The notes: a model not told the origin generated them from the letters alone. 64,000 bases of DNA from Tannerellaceae bacterium (GCA_031288615.1 JAITRC010000004.1:1-64000); one strand, 5' to 3'; shown: positions 52,820 through 62,800, counted from the stretch's first letter. A program made the numbers and translations.

Positions 52820-53976
52820 AGCCCCCTGATTCGTGACGCCGCTTCTAACAATCGATCCGCCTCGCAGCATAGAGACACCCGCACATAACCACTACCCCCG
52901 CTCCCAAATATCATCCCCGGCGTCACAAACACATCCGCCCCATACAAAATCCTGTCCGTCAGACTCTCCACACTCGCCTCCCCCGACGGTATCCGACCCC
53001 ACAAAAATAGCCCCACCTGATTCTTGGCATACACGCACCCCATCGCTTCCAGCACCTCACCCGCCGCTTCACGACGGCTTGCATACACCTCATTCATCCC
53101 CGCATACCATTCCTCCCCTAATTCCAACGCCCGCACCGCCGCATACTGCATCGCCTGAAACTGCCCCGAGTCCACGTTGCTCTTCACCCGCAGCACCCAC
53201 TCCACGTACTTCGCGTTCGACGCCAGCATCGCCATTCGCCATCCCGGCATGTTATGCGACTTGCTCATCGAGTTCAGCTCTATGCACACCTCCTTCGCTC
53301 CCGCCGTCTGCAAGATACTCTCAGGACGTGCATTCAATATAAAACTGTACGGGTTATCGTGGCAGATCACGATCCCGTGACGACGACCGAATGACACCAG
53401 CTTCGCAAACAGCTCCGCGTCACCTGGTGTCCCCGTCGGCATATGCGGATAGTTCACCCACATCAGCTTCACCCTACTCAAATCCTTCCGCTCCAATGCC
53501 TCAAAGTCCGGCTTCCAGCCTCCGGCTTCACTCAATTCGTACGGCTCCGCCTCACACCCCACCAGCTTCGTCACCGACGTGTACGTCGGGTAGCCTGGAT
53601 TCGGCACCAACGCCTTATCCCCCACATTCATAAACGCCAGCGAAATATGCAGTATTCCCTCCTTAGAACCTATCAACGGCAGTATCTCCACCTCACTATC
53701 CAGCTCCACCCCGTACCACCGCTTATACCATCCCCCATAGCCCGCCCGCAATTCCTTAATCCCCGTATACGGCTGATATCCATGCGCATCAGACCGACGC
53801 GCATGACCGCATAACGTCTCTATCACCGCCGGCGACGGCGGCAAATCAGGACTCCCTACTCCCAGATTGATGATATCTCGACCCGCAGCCCGTAAACGAG
53901 ACACCTCCTTCAGCTTCCGCGAAAAATAATACTCCTCTACTCGACCCACCCGCTCCGCGGGCACCACTTCACGCAT
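52810..53976 (-). CDS. Class I/II PLP-dependent aminotransferase
   Basis: A 388-residue fold-type I aminotransferase. NLGVGSPDLPPSP and YQPYTGIKELR form the substrate entrance, and SMSKSHNMPGWRMA carries the PLP-binding lysine. It resembles LL-diaminopimelate or aspartate aminotransferases, but its place directly after pheA (8-nt overlap) suggests the final transamination to phenylalanine or tyrosine, as in the usual Bacteroidales pheA-aminotransferase order. The ATG at 53976 was preferred over 54018, which would intrude further into pheA. Substrate assignment is inferred from context. Confidence 0.87.
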   Translation of the reverse strand: MREVVPAERVGRVEEYYFSRKLKEVSRLRAAGRDIINLGVGSPDLPPSPAVIETLCGHARRSDAHGYQPYTGIKELRAGYGGWYKRWYGVELDSEVEILPLIGSKEGILHISLAFMNVGDKALVPNPGYPTYTSVTKLVGCEAEPYELSEAGGWKPDFEALERKDLSRVKLMWVNYPHMPTGTPGDAELFAKLVSFGRRHGIVICHDNPYSFILNARPESILQTAGAKEVCIELNSMSKSHNMPGWRMAMLASNAKYVEWVLRVKSNVDSGQFQAMQYAAVRALELGEEWYAGMNEVYASRREAAGEVLEAMGCVYAKNQVGLFLWGRIPSGEASVESLTDRILYGADVFVTPGMIFGSGGSGYVRVSLCCEADRLLEAASRIRGLCG

Positions 53977-54802
53977 ACACTTCTCCTTCTTTATATTCCC
54001 CCAATATCCGAAAATCACTGATCAACGGCTTTATCGCCTCCAACGATTGACCGTACCGACCATAGTCCTTATACGTCAAGTCTATATAAAACAGGTATTC
54101 CCACTCTCTCCCTATGATCGGCAACGACTGGATCTTCGTCAAGCTCATCCCGTAGTACGACAATATCGACAGCACCGCCGACAAGCTTCCCGACGAATGA
54201 GGCAACGAAAACACCAACGACGCTTTATTCGATTCCCTTCGCTCCGCTTCACCCAATGACTCCCCTTCCAACACCAAAAACCGCGTAAAGTTATGCGTGT
54301 TCGTCTCTATCCCTTCCGCCAAGATCGACAACCCCAACTTCTCCCCCGTCAACCGGCTACACAGCGCACCCACACCTCCCCGACGACCCTCCGCAATCTC
54401 CCGTGCACTCAATGCCGTATCTTCCGTCTCCACCAACCGTACACCCTCCAGCTTATCCAGATACTCCATGCACTGCGCCAACGCTATCGGATGTGACCAC
54501 ACCTCCTTCAACTCCCCTATCCCCGTCCCCGCCAATGCCACCAGCGAATGGCTGATCCGCATCTTCATCTCACCACTCACCCACACCTCACTCCCGCGCA
54601 ACAGCTCATGGTTCTGCAGCAGACTCCCCGCGATCGTATTCTCTATCGCCATCAGACCACTATCCACTCGCCCCGACTTCACCGACCTCACCACCTCCTT
54701 AAACGTCAAGCAACCCTCCACTTCCACTCCCTCCCCATAGTACTTCCCCGCCGCCACCGCATGGTACGACCCCTCCACCCCCTGTATCGCCACTCGCCTC
54801 AT
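53969..54802 (-). CDS. pheA: Prephenate dehydratase
   Basis: A 277-residue monofunctional PheA without a chorismate mutase part. The catalytic domain (1–185) begins AIQGVEGSYHA, includes GLMAIENTIAGS, and ends with the TRF motif (NFTRFLVL). The ACT regulatory domain (about 195–277) has GSLSAVLSILSYYGMSLTKIQS, which binds phenylalanine for feedback inhibition. It leads a three-gene unit with the aminotransferase and pdxB. Its own -7 box lies 30 nt upstream. Confidence 0.95.
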   Translation of the reverse strand: MRRVAIQGVEGSYHAVAAGKYYGEGVEVEGCLTFKEVVRSVKSGRVDSGLMAIENTIAGSLLQNHELLRGSEVWVSGEMKMRISHSLVALAGTGIGELKEVWSHPIALAQCMEYLDKLEGVRLVETEDTALSAREIAEGRRGGVGALCSRLTGEKLGLSILAEGIETNTHNFTRFLVLEGESLGEAERRESNKASLVFSLPHSSGSLSAVLSILSYYGMSLTKIQSLPIIGREWEYLFYIDLTYKDYGRYGQSLEAIKPLISDFRILGEYKEGEVYA

Positions 54803-54831
54803 CTCCTTTCTCTCTCTTCCTTTCTACGCCG

Positions 54832-54839
54832 CAAATGTA
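54832..54839 (-). promoter_or_regulatory. -7 box upstream of pheA
   Basis: The minus strand reads TACATTTG followed by C, a full TAnnTTTG match, 30 nt before the pheA start. It shares a 118-bp divergent region with the promoter of the plus-strand aminotransferase. Confidence 0.6.
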
Positions 54840-54884
54840 CGCTTTTTCCCCTCCCTTCGCCACACCTAATTCCATTCCTTTCCT

Positions 54885-54892
54885 TATCTTTG
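54885..54892 (+). promoter_or_regulatory. -7 box upstream of the plus-strand aminotransferase
   Basis: TATCTTTG followed by C matches TAnnTTTG and lies 29 nt before the ATG at 54921. The surrounding plus strand is nearly pure pyrimidine plus A. Confidence 0.6.
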
Positions 54893-54920
54893 CACCCACA
54901 AACTGACGCCCTTAGCGACC

Positions 54921-56120
54921 ATGCCTACTTCCTCTTTACGCGGCTTCAACATGCCCGCTTCGCCCATCCGCAAGCTCGTCCCCTTAGCCAACAAGGCCAA
55001 GGAGAACGGCATTGACGTCCTCCACCTCAACATCGGGCAGCCCGACATCGCCTCGCCGCCACAAGCCCTCGACGCACTCAAGCATATCGACCGCTCCATA
55101 CTCGAATACTCACCCTCCGAAGGGCTCCTCTCTCTCCGACTCAAGCTCGTCGAGTACTACGCCCGCTTCTTCATCGACGTCCACCCCGACGATATTATTA
55201 TCACCACCGGCGGCTCCGAAGCCGTCTTCTTCTCCTTCCTCGCCTGCCTCGACCCCGGCGACGAAATCCTTGTCCCTGAACCTGCTTACGCCAACTACAT
55301 GGCTTTCGCCATCTCTGCCGGTGTCATCATCAAGCCCATCCCCGCCTCCATTGATAACGGCTTCGCCTTACCTCCTATCGACGCCTTCGAGCAGGCCATC
55401 ACCCCACGCACCCGCGCCATCCTCATCTGCAACCCCAATAACCCCACCGGATACCTCTACACCTCCGACGAGATGGAGCGCATTCGACACCTCGTCCAGC
55501 GCTTCGACCTCTTCCTCTTCGCCGACGAGGTCTACCGCGAGTTCTGTTACTCCCCTTACCCTTATTTCTCCGTCCTGCGCCTCAGGGACATCGACAACAA
55601 CGTCGTCCTCGTCGATTCCTTCTCCAAACGGTACTCTCTTTGCGGCATCCGCATCGGTGCCGTCATCACGCGCAACCCCATCCTCCGCCAGAACCTCCTC
55701 AAGTGGTGCCAAGCCAGGCTCTCTCCTCCCCTCATCGGACAGATCGTCGCGCAGGCCGCCATCGACACCTCCCAAACCTACCTCAACCAGGTCTACAACG
55801 AGTACCTCAAGCGGCGCAACTGCCTCCTGCGCGCCATCAATGACATCCCCGGCTGCTTCGCCCCTGTACCCATGGGCGCCTTCTACACCCTCGCCCGCAT
55901 CCCTGTCCGGGACGCCGACCATTTCTGCGCTTGGTGCCTTGATTCCTTCTCTTACGAAGGACAGACCCTCTTCCTTGCTCCCGGTTCCGGCTTCTATTCC
56001 TCCCCTGAGCTTGGACACGACCAAGTCCGCCTCGCCTTCGTCCTTGACGCTGAGAGGCTCGCCCGCGCCGCACACCTCCTCTTCCAAGCCCTCAAACGCT
56101 ACAAAGAGTATGAGCCTTAA
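54921..56120 (+). CDS. Class I/II PLP-dependent aminotransferase (AspC-like)
   Basis: A 399-residue fold-type I aminotransferase. Family marks are LNIGQPDIASPP, ITTGGSEAVFFSF, CNPNNPTGYLYT, FADEVYREF and DSFSKRYSLCGIRIG with the PLP lysine. It resembles the Bacteroidales aspartate/aromatic aminotransferases of class I gamma. An ATG ten residues in (MPASPIRKLVPLANKAKENG) could be the true start and fits the family slightly better. It overlaps the glycogen synthase gene by 11 nt, so the two are probably translated together although their pathways are unrelated. Confidence 0.9.
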   Translation: MPTSSLRGFNMPASPIRKLVPLANKAKENGIDVLHLNIGQPDIASPPQALDALKHIDRSILEYSPSEGLLSLRLKLVEYYARFFIDVHPDDIIITTGGSEAVFFSFLACLDPGDEILVPEPAYANYMAFAISAGVIIKPIPASIDNGFALPPIDAFEQAITPRTRAILICNPNNPTGYLYTSDEMERIRHLVQRFDLFLFADEVYREFCYSPYPYFSVLRLRDIDNNVVLVDSFSKRYSLCGIRIGAVITRNPILRQNLLKWCQARLSPPLIGQIVAQAAIDTSQTYLNQVYNEYLKRRNCLLRAINDIPGCFAPVPMGAFYTLARIPVRDADHFCAWCLDSFSYEGQTLFLAPGSGFYSSPELGHDQVRLAFVLDAERLARAAHLLFQALKRYKEYEP

Positions 56121-57801
56121 CCCGCTGCCCTTCAACATCTTCGAGGCCTCCTGGGAGGTCGCCAACAAGGTCGGCGGTATCTACACCGTCCTCGCCTCCA
56201 AGGCCCCTTCCCTCCAAAAGCGCACCGGTGGCAAGCTCTTCTTCATCGGCCCTGACCTCAACCAGGACACCGATGCCTTCATCCCCGACGACGACACCAT
56301 CCTACAGCCCTGGCTCCTCCATGCCCGCGCCGCCTTCCACCTCCCTGTCCGCGTCGGACGCTGGAACATCCCTTCACGACCCCTCACCCTCCTCGTCGAT
56401 TTCCGACCCCTCTACCACTGCAAGGACGACCTCTACTTCCGCATCTGGAACGACTTCCGCATCGACTCCCTCAACGCCCCGCCCGACTACGACCAAGCTT
56501 GCCTCTTCGCTATCGCCACTGCCCAGGTCGTCCAGGATGTCATCCGCTTCGCTCGCTTCGAGGTCGCGCGCACCCTTGTCCACTTCAACGAGTGGACGCT
56601 CGCCATGGGCCTCCTTTACCTCCGCTCCGCTAGCCCCAACCTCCCTACCCTCTTCACCACCCATGCCACCGTCGTCGGACGTGCACTCCCTGACAACAAC
56701 TTCGACCCCGACACCGCCGCTCGCAACGTCTACCACAAGCTCCAGCTCGAGCGCGCTGCCGCCACCCATGCTCACTGCTTCACCGCCGTCTCCGAGATCA
56801 CCGCCCGCGAGTGCACTCGCTTCCTTGGCGTCACTCCCCACTTCGTCACCCCCAACGGCTTCGATCCTGCCTTCGTCCCGCCTCCTGATGACCTTCGCCT
56901 TCGGCGCACCCATGCCCGCGCGCGCATCCTCGCTGTCGCCTCTGCTCTCTACGGACAACCCTTCTCCGAGCACACTCCCCTCATCCTCTCCTCCGGTCGC
57001 TACGAGTACATCAACAAAGGACTCGACCTTCTCACCAACGCCCTCACCCGACTCCGTGACTTCCCCAAACCTGCCGTCGCTGTCATTGCCGTCCCTGCTG
57101 ACGCCACCGCTCCTCGCGCCGACCTCCTCCATGCACTTGACGTCCGTTCTCCTCTACCTCTTGACCAGCCCATCCTCTCCCATTGGCTCCGACACCCTGA
57201 CAACGATCCCATCCTTAACTACCTCCACCAGCTTCACTTCGACCCCCTCAACTCCGCCCTCAAAATCATCTTCGTCCCCACCTACCTCGACGGACACGAC
57301 GGCATCTTCAACCTCGCCTACTACGACTTCCTACCCGCCTTCGACCTCTCCCTCTTCCCCTCTTTCTATGAGCCCTGGGGTTACACCCCCCTCGAATCCG
57401 CTGCCTTCGGCATCCCCACCCTCACCTCCGACCTCGCCGGCTTTGGACTCTGGGCTCACCTCAACCTCCCCCTCCGCTCCGCTTCCGCCTCCGCCTCTTC
57501 CGAATCCTCCGCCTTCGGCTCCGGCTCCTCCCCCTCCGAAGACCTCGCCTCTCTCTCCGCCTCCTTCGCCCACGGTGTCGCCGTCCTTGACCGTACACAC
57601 CAACCCTACCACGACGCCGCCCGCAACCTCGCTGACCTCGTCCTTGACTTCAACAACCTCACCCCACCACAACGTGCCCTCGCTGCCCAGCATGCACGCG
57701 ACCTCGCCGCCTCCGCACACTGGAGCTCCTTCATCTCGCACTACCTTGATGCTTTCCGCTTTGCCCTCCTTCAAGCTCAGAACGGAGACCCCACCCCCTG
57801 A
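56110..57801 (+). CDS. GT3-type glycogen synthase
   Basis: A 563-residue retaining glycosyltransferase of the family that holds animal and fungal glycogen synthases and is also found in Bacteroidota, distinct from the usual bacterial GlgA. FEASWEVANKVGGIYTVLASK is the donor-site start, LVHFNEWTLAMGLLYL and FTTHATVVGRAL follow, and PSFYEPWGYTPLESAAFGIPT is the conserved acceptor/donor segment. A Ser-rich insertion (SASASASSESS, then SGSSPSED) interrupts the protein near residue 460, just after AGFGLWAHLNLP. The ATG at 56110 matches the domain start. Its final 25 bp overlap dnaB. Confidence 0.88.
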   Translation: MSLNPLPFNIFEASWEVANKVGGIYTVLASKAPSLQKRTGGKLFFIGPDLNQDTDAFIPDDDTILQPWLLHARAAFHLPVRVGRWNIPSRPLTLLVDFRPLYHCKDDLYFRIWNDFRIDSLNAPPDYDQACLFAIATAQVVQDVIRFARFEVARTLVHFNEWTLAMGLLYLRSASPNLPTLFTTHATVVGRALPDNNFDPDTAARNVYHKLQLERAAATHAHCFTAVSEITARECTRFLGVTPHFVTPNGFDPAFVPPPDDLRLRRTHARARILAVASALYGQPFSEHTPLILSSGRYEYINKGLDLLTNALTRLRDFPKPAVAVIAVPADATAPRADLLHALDVRSPLPLDQPILSHWLRHPDNDPILNYLHQLHFDPLNSALKIIFVPTYLDGHDGIFNLAYYDFLPAFDLSLFPSFYEPWGYTPLESAAFGIPTLTSDLAGFGLWAHLNLPLRSASASASSESSAFGSGSSPSEDLASLSASFAHGVAVLDRTHQPYHDAARNLADLVLDFNNLTPPQRALAAQHARDLAASAHWSSFISHYLDAFRFALLQAQNGDPTP

Positions 57802-59225
57802 ACCCCTGACCTGTACTCCTGGACACCGCCACCCCCACCTTCCTCTACCTCCAAGTCCGTGAACTTCGTGTACTCACTCTTGAACCGCAGCTGGATATCC
57901 CCCGTCGGCCCGTTCCTATGCTTCGCGATCAGGATCTCCGCGATCCCTCGTGTCGAGTTCCCGCGCTCATCCTCGTACATCTTGTAGTACTCCGGCCTAT
58001 GGATAAAGCACACCATATCCGCGTCCTGCTCTATCGCCCCGCTCTCACGCAAGTCCGACAGCTGAGGACGCTTCCCTTCCAATCCCTGACGCGCCTCTAC
58101 ACCTCTGTTCAGCTGCGACAGCGCGATGATCGGGATGTTCAGCTCCTTCGCCAGCCCCTTCAGTGACCGCGAAATCATACTCACCTCCTGCTCCCGGCTC
58201 CCAAAGCTCATCCCACTGGTCATCAGCTGCAGGTAGTCTATCAAGATGCACTGTATCCCATGCTCTCGCACCAGCCTCCGCGCCTTCGTCCGCAGCTCGA
58301 AGATCGACAGACCCGGCGTCTCATCCACGTACAGCGGCACGTTATACAGCTCACCAATCTTATGATGCAGCTGAGACAGCTCATACTGCTCCAGACGACC
58401 GCTCTTCAGCTTCTCTCCCGGTATCTCACAGATGTCCGAGATCATACGGTTCACTATCTGCACATTGCTCATCTCCAACGTGAAGATCGCCACCCCCGTG
58501 GCATAGTTCACCGCCATGTTCTTCGCCATGCTCAGTGCTAGTGCTGTCTTCCCCATCGCCGGACGTGCCGCGAGGATCACCAAGTCCGAGTTCTGCCAAC
58601 CCCCTGTCAGTTTATCTAGCTCCTTGAAGCCCGACGCCAATCCACTCAGACCCTCCTTCCTGTTGTACGCCTTCTCCAACGCGTCCATTGACAGCTTGAT
58701 CAACGGGTTGATATGCTGTACATCCTTCTTCACCCCTGCCTGCGACAGCTCGAACAGTTTCCCCTCCGTCTCTTCCAGCAGATCCTCCACGTCCTGCGTC
58801 TCGTCGAACCCTTTCCGTTGTACCTCCGCCCCGAAGCTGATCAGTTCACGCGCCAAGTGCTTCTGGGCGATGATCCGTGCATGGTATTCTAAATGTGCGC
58901 TACTCGCCACCCGCCCCGTCAGTTCCCCTATATACAACGGCCCACCTATCGCTTCCAGCTCACCCATGCGCCGCAGTTGCTCCGTCACCGTCAGCATGTC
59001 TATCGGCTCCTGCTTCACCGCCAGATCCCGCACCGCCGTATAGATCAACCCATGCTTCTTCTCATAGAAGCTCTCCGGCTTCAGGATCTCACTCACCAAG
59101 CTATAACCATCCTTCTCCAGCAGCAGTGCACCCAACACCGCTCCTTCCAGCTCCCCCGCCTGGGGTTGCAGACGCCCCACCACCTCCACCCCTGATCCCA
59201 CCTCGCCCCGCTTACTCCCTTTCAC
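57777..59225 (-). CDS. dnaB: Replicative DNA helicase DnaB
   Basis: A 482-residue hexameric helicase that unwinds DNA at the fork. The N-terminal primase-binding domain (about 20–165) contains PQAGELEGAVLGALLLE. The RecA-like motor has Walker A AARPAMGKTALALS, FTLEMSN, and Walker B ILIDYLQLM, and later SGAIEQDADMVCFIHRPEYY. No intein is present. The start is GTG at 59225 because no in-frame ATG lies upstream of the domain. The C-terminal tail is Gly/Glu-rich. Two small membrane-protein genes precede it on the same strand. Confidence 0.95.
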   Translation of the reverse strand: MKGSKRGEVGSGVEVVGRLQPQAGELEGAVLGALLLEKDGYSLVSEILKPESFYEKKHGLIYTAVRDLAVKQEPIDMLTVTEQLRRMGELEAIGGPLYIGELTGRVASSAHLEYHARIIAQKHLARELISFGAEVQRKGFDETQDVEDLLEETEGKLFELSQAGVKKDVQHINPLIKLSMDALEKAYNRKEGLSGLASGFKELDKLTGGWQNSDLVILAARPAMGKTALALSMAKNMAVNYATGVAIFTLEMSNVQIVNRMISDICEIPGEKLKSGRLEQYELSQLHHKIGELYNVPLYVDETPGLSIFELRTKARRLVREHGIQCILIDYLQLMTSGMSFGSREQEVSMISRSLKGLAKELNIPIIALSQLNRGVEARQGLEGKRPQLSDLRESGAIEQDADMVCFIHRPEYYKMYEDERGNSTRGIAEILIAKHRNGPTGDIQLRFKSEYTKFTDLEVEEGGGGGVQEYRSGVQGVGSPF

Positions 59226-59231
59226 TCTTCC

Positions 59232-59495
59232 TTACTTCTTCCGCTTCGCGACACCTGCCCCCTCGTAACAAGTCCCCTCCCCGCTTTTATACACCCCCTT
59301 CTTCGTACAATACAATCCGATTACCAGTAATCCGCCCGTCATTGATACACCCGTTGTTTCCAGCACCCAGAATGTGCCCCACTCTATGCTCCCCGTCAGC
59401 AACAACCCTAACCCCGCCACGCAGTACCCCATAAACACCTGCTGACCCGTCTTTATACACACCCCGCCCAGCTCCTTATATTGCGCCCCTATCAT
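59232..59495 (-). CDS. Small two-helix membrane protein, unknown
   Basis: An 87-residue protein with two hydrophobic stretches (about 20–35 and 48–63) and a short basic C-terminal tail (AKRKK). I do not recognise a family. It starts 13 nt after the 53-residue membrane protein and ends 6 nt before dnaB, so the three probably share a transcript. The spacing and shared promoter support a real gene, but composition in this G-rich (minus) region makes short open frames common, so confidence is moderate. Confidence 0.55.
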   Translation of the reverse strand: MIGAQYKELGGVCIKTGQQVFMGYCVAGLGLLLTGSIEWGTFWVLETTGVSMTGGLLVIGLYCTKKGVYKSGEGTCYEGAGVAKRKK

Positions 59496-59508
59496 CGTCT
59501 TCTCTCCT

Positions 59509-59670
59509 TTACTCCGCTAACTCCGCTTCCCCTCCTGCTTCCGCTTCTTCTTCTAACCTATCCCGTCTTTTCATCCACAGCAATAGACCCCATAGCACTA
59601 ACGACATTACTCCCGTCCACGCACTGAATACCAGCACCGCCTCATTCATACTCCCGCTTACCTCATTCAT
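59509..59670 (-). CDS. Small single-pass membrane protein, unknown
   Basis: A 53-residue protein with one membrane helix (VLVFSAWTGVMSLVLWGLLL), a basic stop-transfer segment (MKRRDRL) and an acidic Glu/Ala tail. That is a convincing layout for a tiny inner-membrane protein with its tail in the cytoplasm. The ATG at 59670 follows a good -7 box by 21 nt; another ATG at 59694 overlaps that box and is unlikely. It is the first gene of a small unit leading into dnaB. The function is unknown. Confidence 0.55.
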   Translation of the reverse strand: MNEVSGSMNEAVLVFSAWTGVMSLVLWGLLLWMKRRDRLEEEAEAGGEAELAE

Positions 59671-59691
59671 TTTTCTTCCTTTTTCTCCCCA

Positions 59692-59699
59692 CAAAGTTA
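59692..59699 (-). promoter_or_regulatory. -7 box for the small membrane genes and dnaB
   Basis: The minus strand reads TAACTTTG, matching TAnnTTTG, 21 nt before the ATG at 59670. It lies just downstream of the bidirectional hairpin at 59755–59788, which would isolate it from the surface-protein gene upstream. Confidence 0.55.
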
Positions 59700-59754
59700 C
59701 CCTTTTTTCTCGCTTCCCCTCCCCTTTCCTTCCCTTCCCCTCCCCCCTTAAAAT

Positions 59755-59788
59755 GAAGTAGCCCGCGTTTCACAACGCAGGCTACTTC
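59755..59788. terminator. Strong hairpin terminator after the BspA-like gene
   Basis: GAAGTAGCCCGCGTT (59755–59769) pairs with AACGCAGGCTACTTC (59774–59788) with one mismatch around a TCAC tetraloop. On the minus strand it is followed by ATTTT, so it should stop transcripts from the surface-protein gene. It is the only strong intrinsic terminator found in the window. Confidence 0.75.
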
Positions 59789-59822
59789 TCTGTTAATTCA
59801 ACCAAAACTCTAAATCGTTCCG

Positions 59823-59830
59823 CAAAGATA
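59823..59830 (-). promoter_or_regulatory. Possible -7 box between the BspA-like gene and the terminator
   Basis: The minus strand reads TATCTTTG followed by C, a full consensus match, but no protein gene lies between it and the hairpin at 59755–59788. It may be chance, or it may drive a short RNA of roughly 65 nt ending in that hairpin. Confidence 0.35.
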
Positions 59831-59877
59831 GCGCTTTTTCTTTCCCGCTATGACTTCGCGACTTTTTTTTTCTGTGT

Positions 59878-62800
59878 TTATTTCACTACCGTCTTCACTA
59901 CTTTGCTCCCTGCTTTCACGATATACAGCCCGCTCGGTACGCTCACGCTCAGCGGCGCTACTCCGCTCACTACCGCGCTTCCGTCTATCCCGTACACCGA
60001 TACCGCGCCTGTGTAGCCGCTCACCTGCAGTGACCCGTCTGACGTCGTCACCACCAGCTCACTCCCCACTACGCTCTCTGTGCTTTGACCTGGCCAACCC
60101 GGAATCAAGCTCGCATCGTACACCGTGTTCACGTTGATTTTCAGCTCAAGTATCTCCTCGTCGTTTTCATCCAGGTACAACACCGTCACGATGTTGTTCC
60201 ATTCCACCAGCGGCGTCAGCACACCGCCTTGCGTGATCGTGCTCTTCCCTTCCCGGTCAAGCTCCCAGAACAGGTGCTCTGCATAGTCCACACGGCCGCC
60301 TTCTGCTTCCACGTACTGCAGCAGGTCTATCGAGCCTACGCTCACCAGCGCCCACAACACTCCTGTATGCGTCGGGTAGTTGAACTTCAGTGATGTCGGG
60401 TGACCCACCGGGATCGCTACCGTGAAGCTCTTATCCACCAGCCCCGTGATTGACGCCGCTGTCGCGCTGTCGAAGCTCACCGTGAACACGCCTTCTTCTA
60501 ATGTCGCCGTGTACGCCCCTTTGAACACGCCCGGCTTGAAGCTCAGCGTATACGTCGATGTCGCTTCGCCACCTTCTTCTGCCGCCGGAACACTCACTTT
60601 CTTGATCACCGTCGCTGCCTTCAGTGCATCCACGCTCAGGCTGTCTATCACCACCTGACCGATGTACTTCGCATCTTTCCCGTATTTAGCTTTCAGCTCA
60701 CCCGCCGCCAGGATGTAGAAGTCGTAGGCGCCTGCTCCGAAGATGCTGTCCGACGCGTCTTTCAGGTCCGCCGACAGCTTGTACGTCTCATCGTCTTGCG
60801 CTACCGCCACGATCTCATACTCTCCGCTCTTCAGCTGCAATGGCTTCACCAGCTTCTCGAACCCTTTGAACACCACCCCGTCGAACGTCGTGTTCGTCCC
60901 GAGCTTGTAGTTCTCGTAGTTCACGATGTCCACTCCTGCATAGTCCGCCCAGCTCGCTTTGATTTCGTACGTCGACTCTACTTCCCCGAACAGGCTCCCG
61001 TGACCCGTCAGGATCACTTCCACCAACCCCGGCTTCGTGTATTCGCTCTCGTACGTCACCTCTATCCATGTCGCTATTTCTGCATAGTCCTCTGCCTGCT
61101 CGCTTCCCGTCTTCGCTGTCGCGACACCAAATTCGTACGCCCCGTTCTTCAGTGTGATCACTTCCGCCAGTTCGAACCCTTTCTTGTTAATCACGTAGTC
61201 CGACGACGGTAGCGCTCCCACTACCGCTTCGCTCAGCTCCAGCTTTCCGTATTTCACCGGCACCGGTGCCGTCCCGCGCAGGTTCCCCTTACCTTTCACC
61301 GACAAGGCGCCCCCCAGCACACCCACTTCCGGTGTCCCCTCCACGTCGTTCACCACCAGCAGCACGTCGTCCGACGTCAAAGTCCCCTTCTTAAACACCG
61401 TGTCCGTGCCTTCCAGCAGCTGGATGTCTCCCACGCTGAACTCAGCCTTTAGCGCTTTCACCAGCTCACTCCCTACGTAGCTCAGCTCCACCGTATCTCC
61501 CAGCAGCGCCTCGATGTTCGTCGCCAGCACTTCCAAGAACGCCGTCTGCTTGCTCGCACCCGTCGACGACTCATACACGTCTATCGTGTACAGCCCCGCC
61601 GGCAGCTTCTGGTCGTGCAGCGCAATCCCTTCTTCAAACAACGTCTCATCCAGCTCCGCTTTGCCGTCCGTCACCAAGTCCGTCGCGCTCAACGGGCCGC
61701 TCACGCTGTAGTACTTCAGACCCTTGTCTTCCTTAAACACCAGGAACCGCTTGGTCATGTTCCCGTAACCCGCCGTGTAGTAGTTGATACTTCCCTTTGT
61801 TACGTCCTTGTCTATCTCGCCCCCGAACTGCTTCAAGACCCGGATCAAGTCCGTCACAGGAGCAATTCCATCTCCGTCAGATTCGTTATACGCCGGGAAT
61901 GCGTACGGAATCACGTCTAATGCCCCCGCCAACGCAGATTTCCACACCGCCAAGTTCTGGAACGGTACATACACCGTCACCCCGCTCCCGAATGCCTCCG
62001 CGCTCAGCTCCAACCCTTCCGTAGCCAAATCCGCCGCCAACCACGGCTCAACACCGTTCGGCGTCCCATCCAGATACACACCCCCTATACGCACATGCTG
62101 CACCGCCACCGCATCACTGCTGCCGACAGCAGCGAACTTCGCTCCTGTGAACACTCCTGCGCCCAGCTTCTTCAGCTTCGTAGAACGCGTCAGCAACAGT
62201 GCCGGTGTAGCCTCCGCTTGACCTTCCCATACTTTACTCCTCGCGTCGTCTATCGTCACTCCCGCAAACGCTCCCGTCCCTATAGCTTCTATCCCTTCCA
62301 AGAAGCCAAAGCCGTTCAGGTTCTGCGTCACTTTCGCAAACGCACTGTCCCCAATCTCTTTCAAGCCCGTGCCAAATAGATGCGTCTTAGAATTAGCGTC
62401 CACCGGTGTCAGGTACAAGCCCTGTAGCCCGTCGCCTAACTTCGCCCCGTAGAACGCCTTCGCGCCTACCTTCTCTACCCCGTGAAAACCGAGATCACCG
62501 ATCTCAAACGCATCGTCAACAATTTTGCCCGGCAGAAACCCGGCATTAGCACCCTTCAACGGTCCTGTCGCGAACCCAATCACCGCATCCTTGAACGCGC
62601 TGTCGCCTATGGCTTTCACCTGACCCAGGTAGTTCCCTTTGTCATACGCAATACTATGCGCCGTCCCTATCGTCAGCGTCGTCCCTGCGAACCACCCCGC
62701 GCCCACTTCCTGAAACCCGTAGCTCTTATCCAATTTTCCGTCTATCGCCAGCGTCACCGGGTTCGGTGCAATCAGCTTCAGGCTCTTTATCCCTGCAAAC

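Noticed and set aside
55012..57862. Several long open frames overlapping the aminotransferase and glycogen synthase genes on both strands
   Set aside because: They are low-complexity (Ser/Pro/Thr-rich on plus, Glu/Gly/Val-rich on minus), as expected from C-rich, stop-poor DNA. The in-frame enzymes with intact motifs explain the region.
57777..60000. Replication origin near dnaB
   Set aside because: dnaB does not mark oriC in Bacteroidota, no cluster of DnaA-box-like TTATCCACA sequences was noticed, and the strand skew does not switch sign here.
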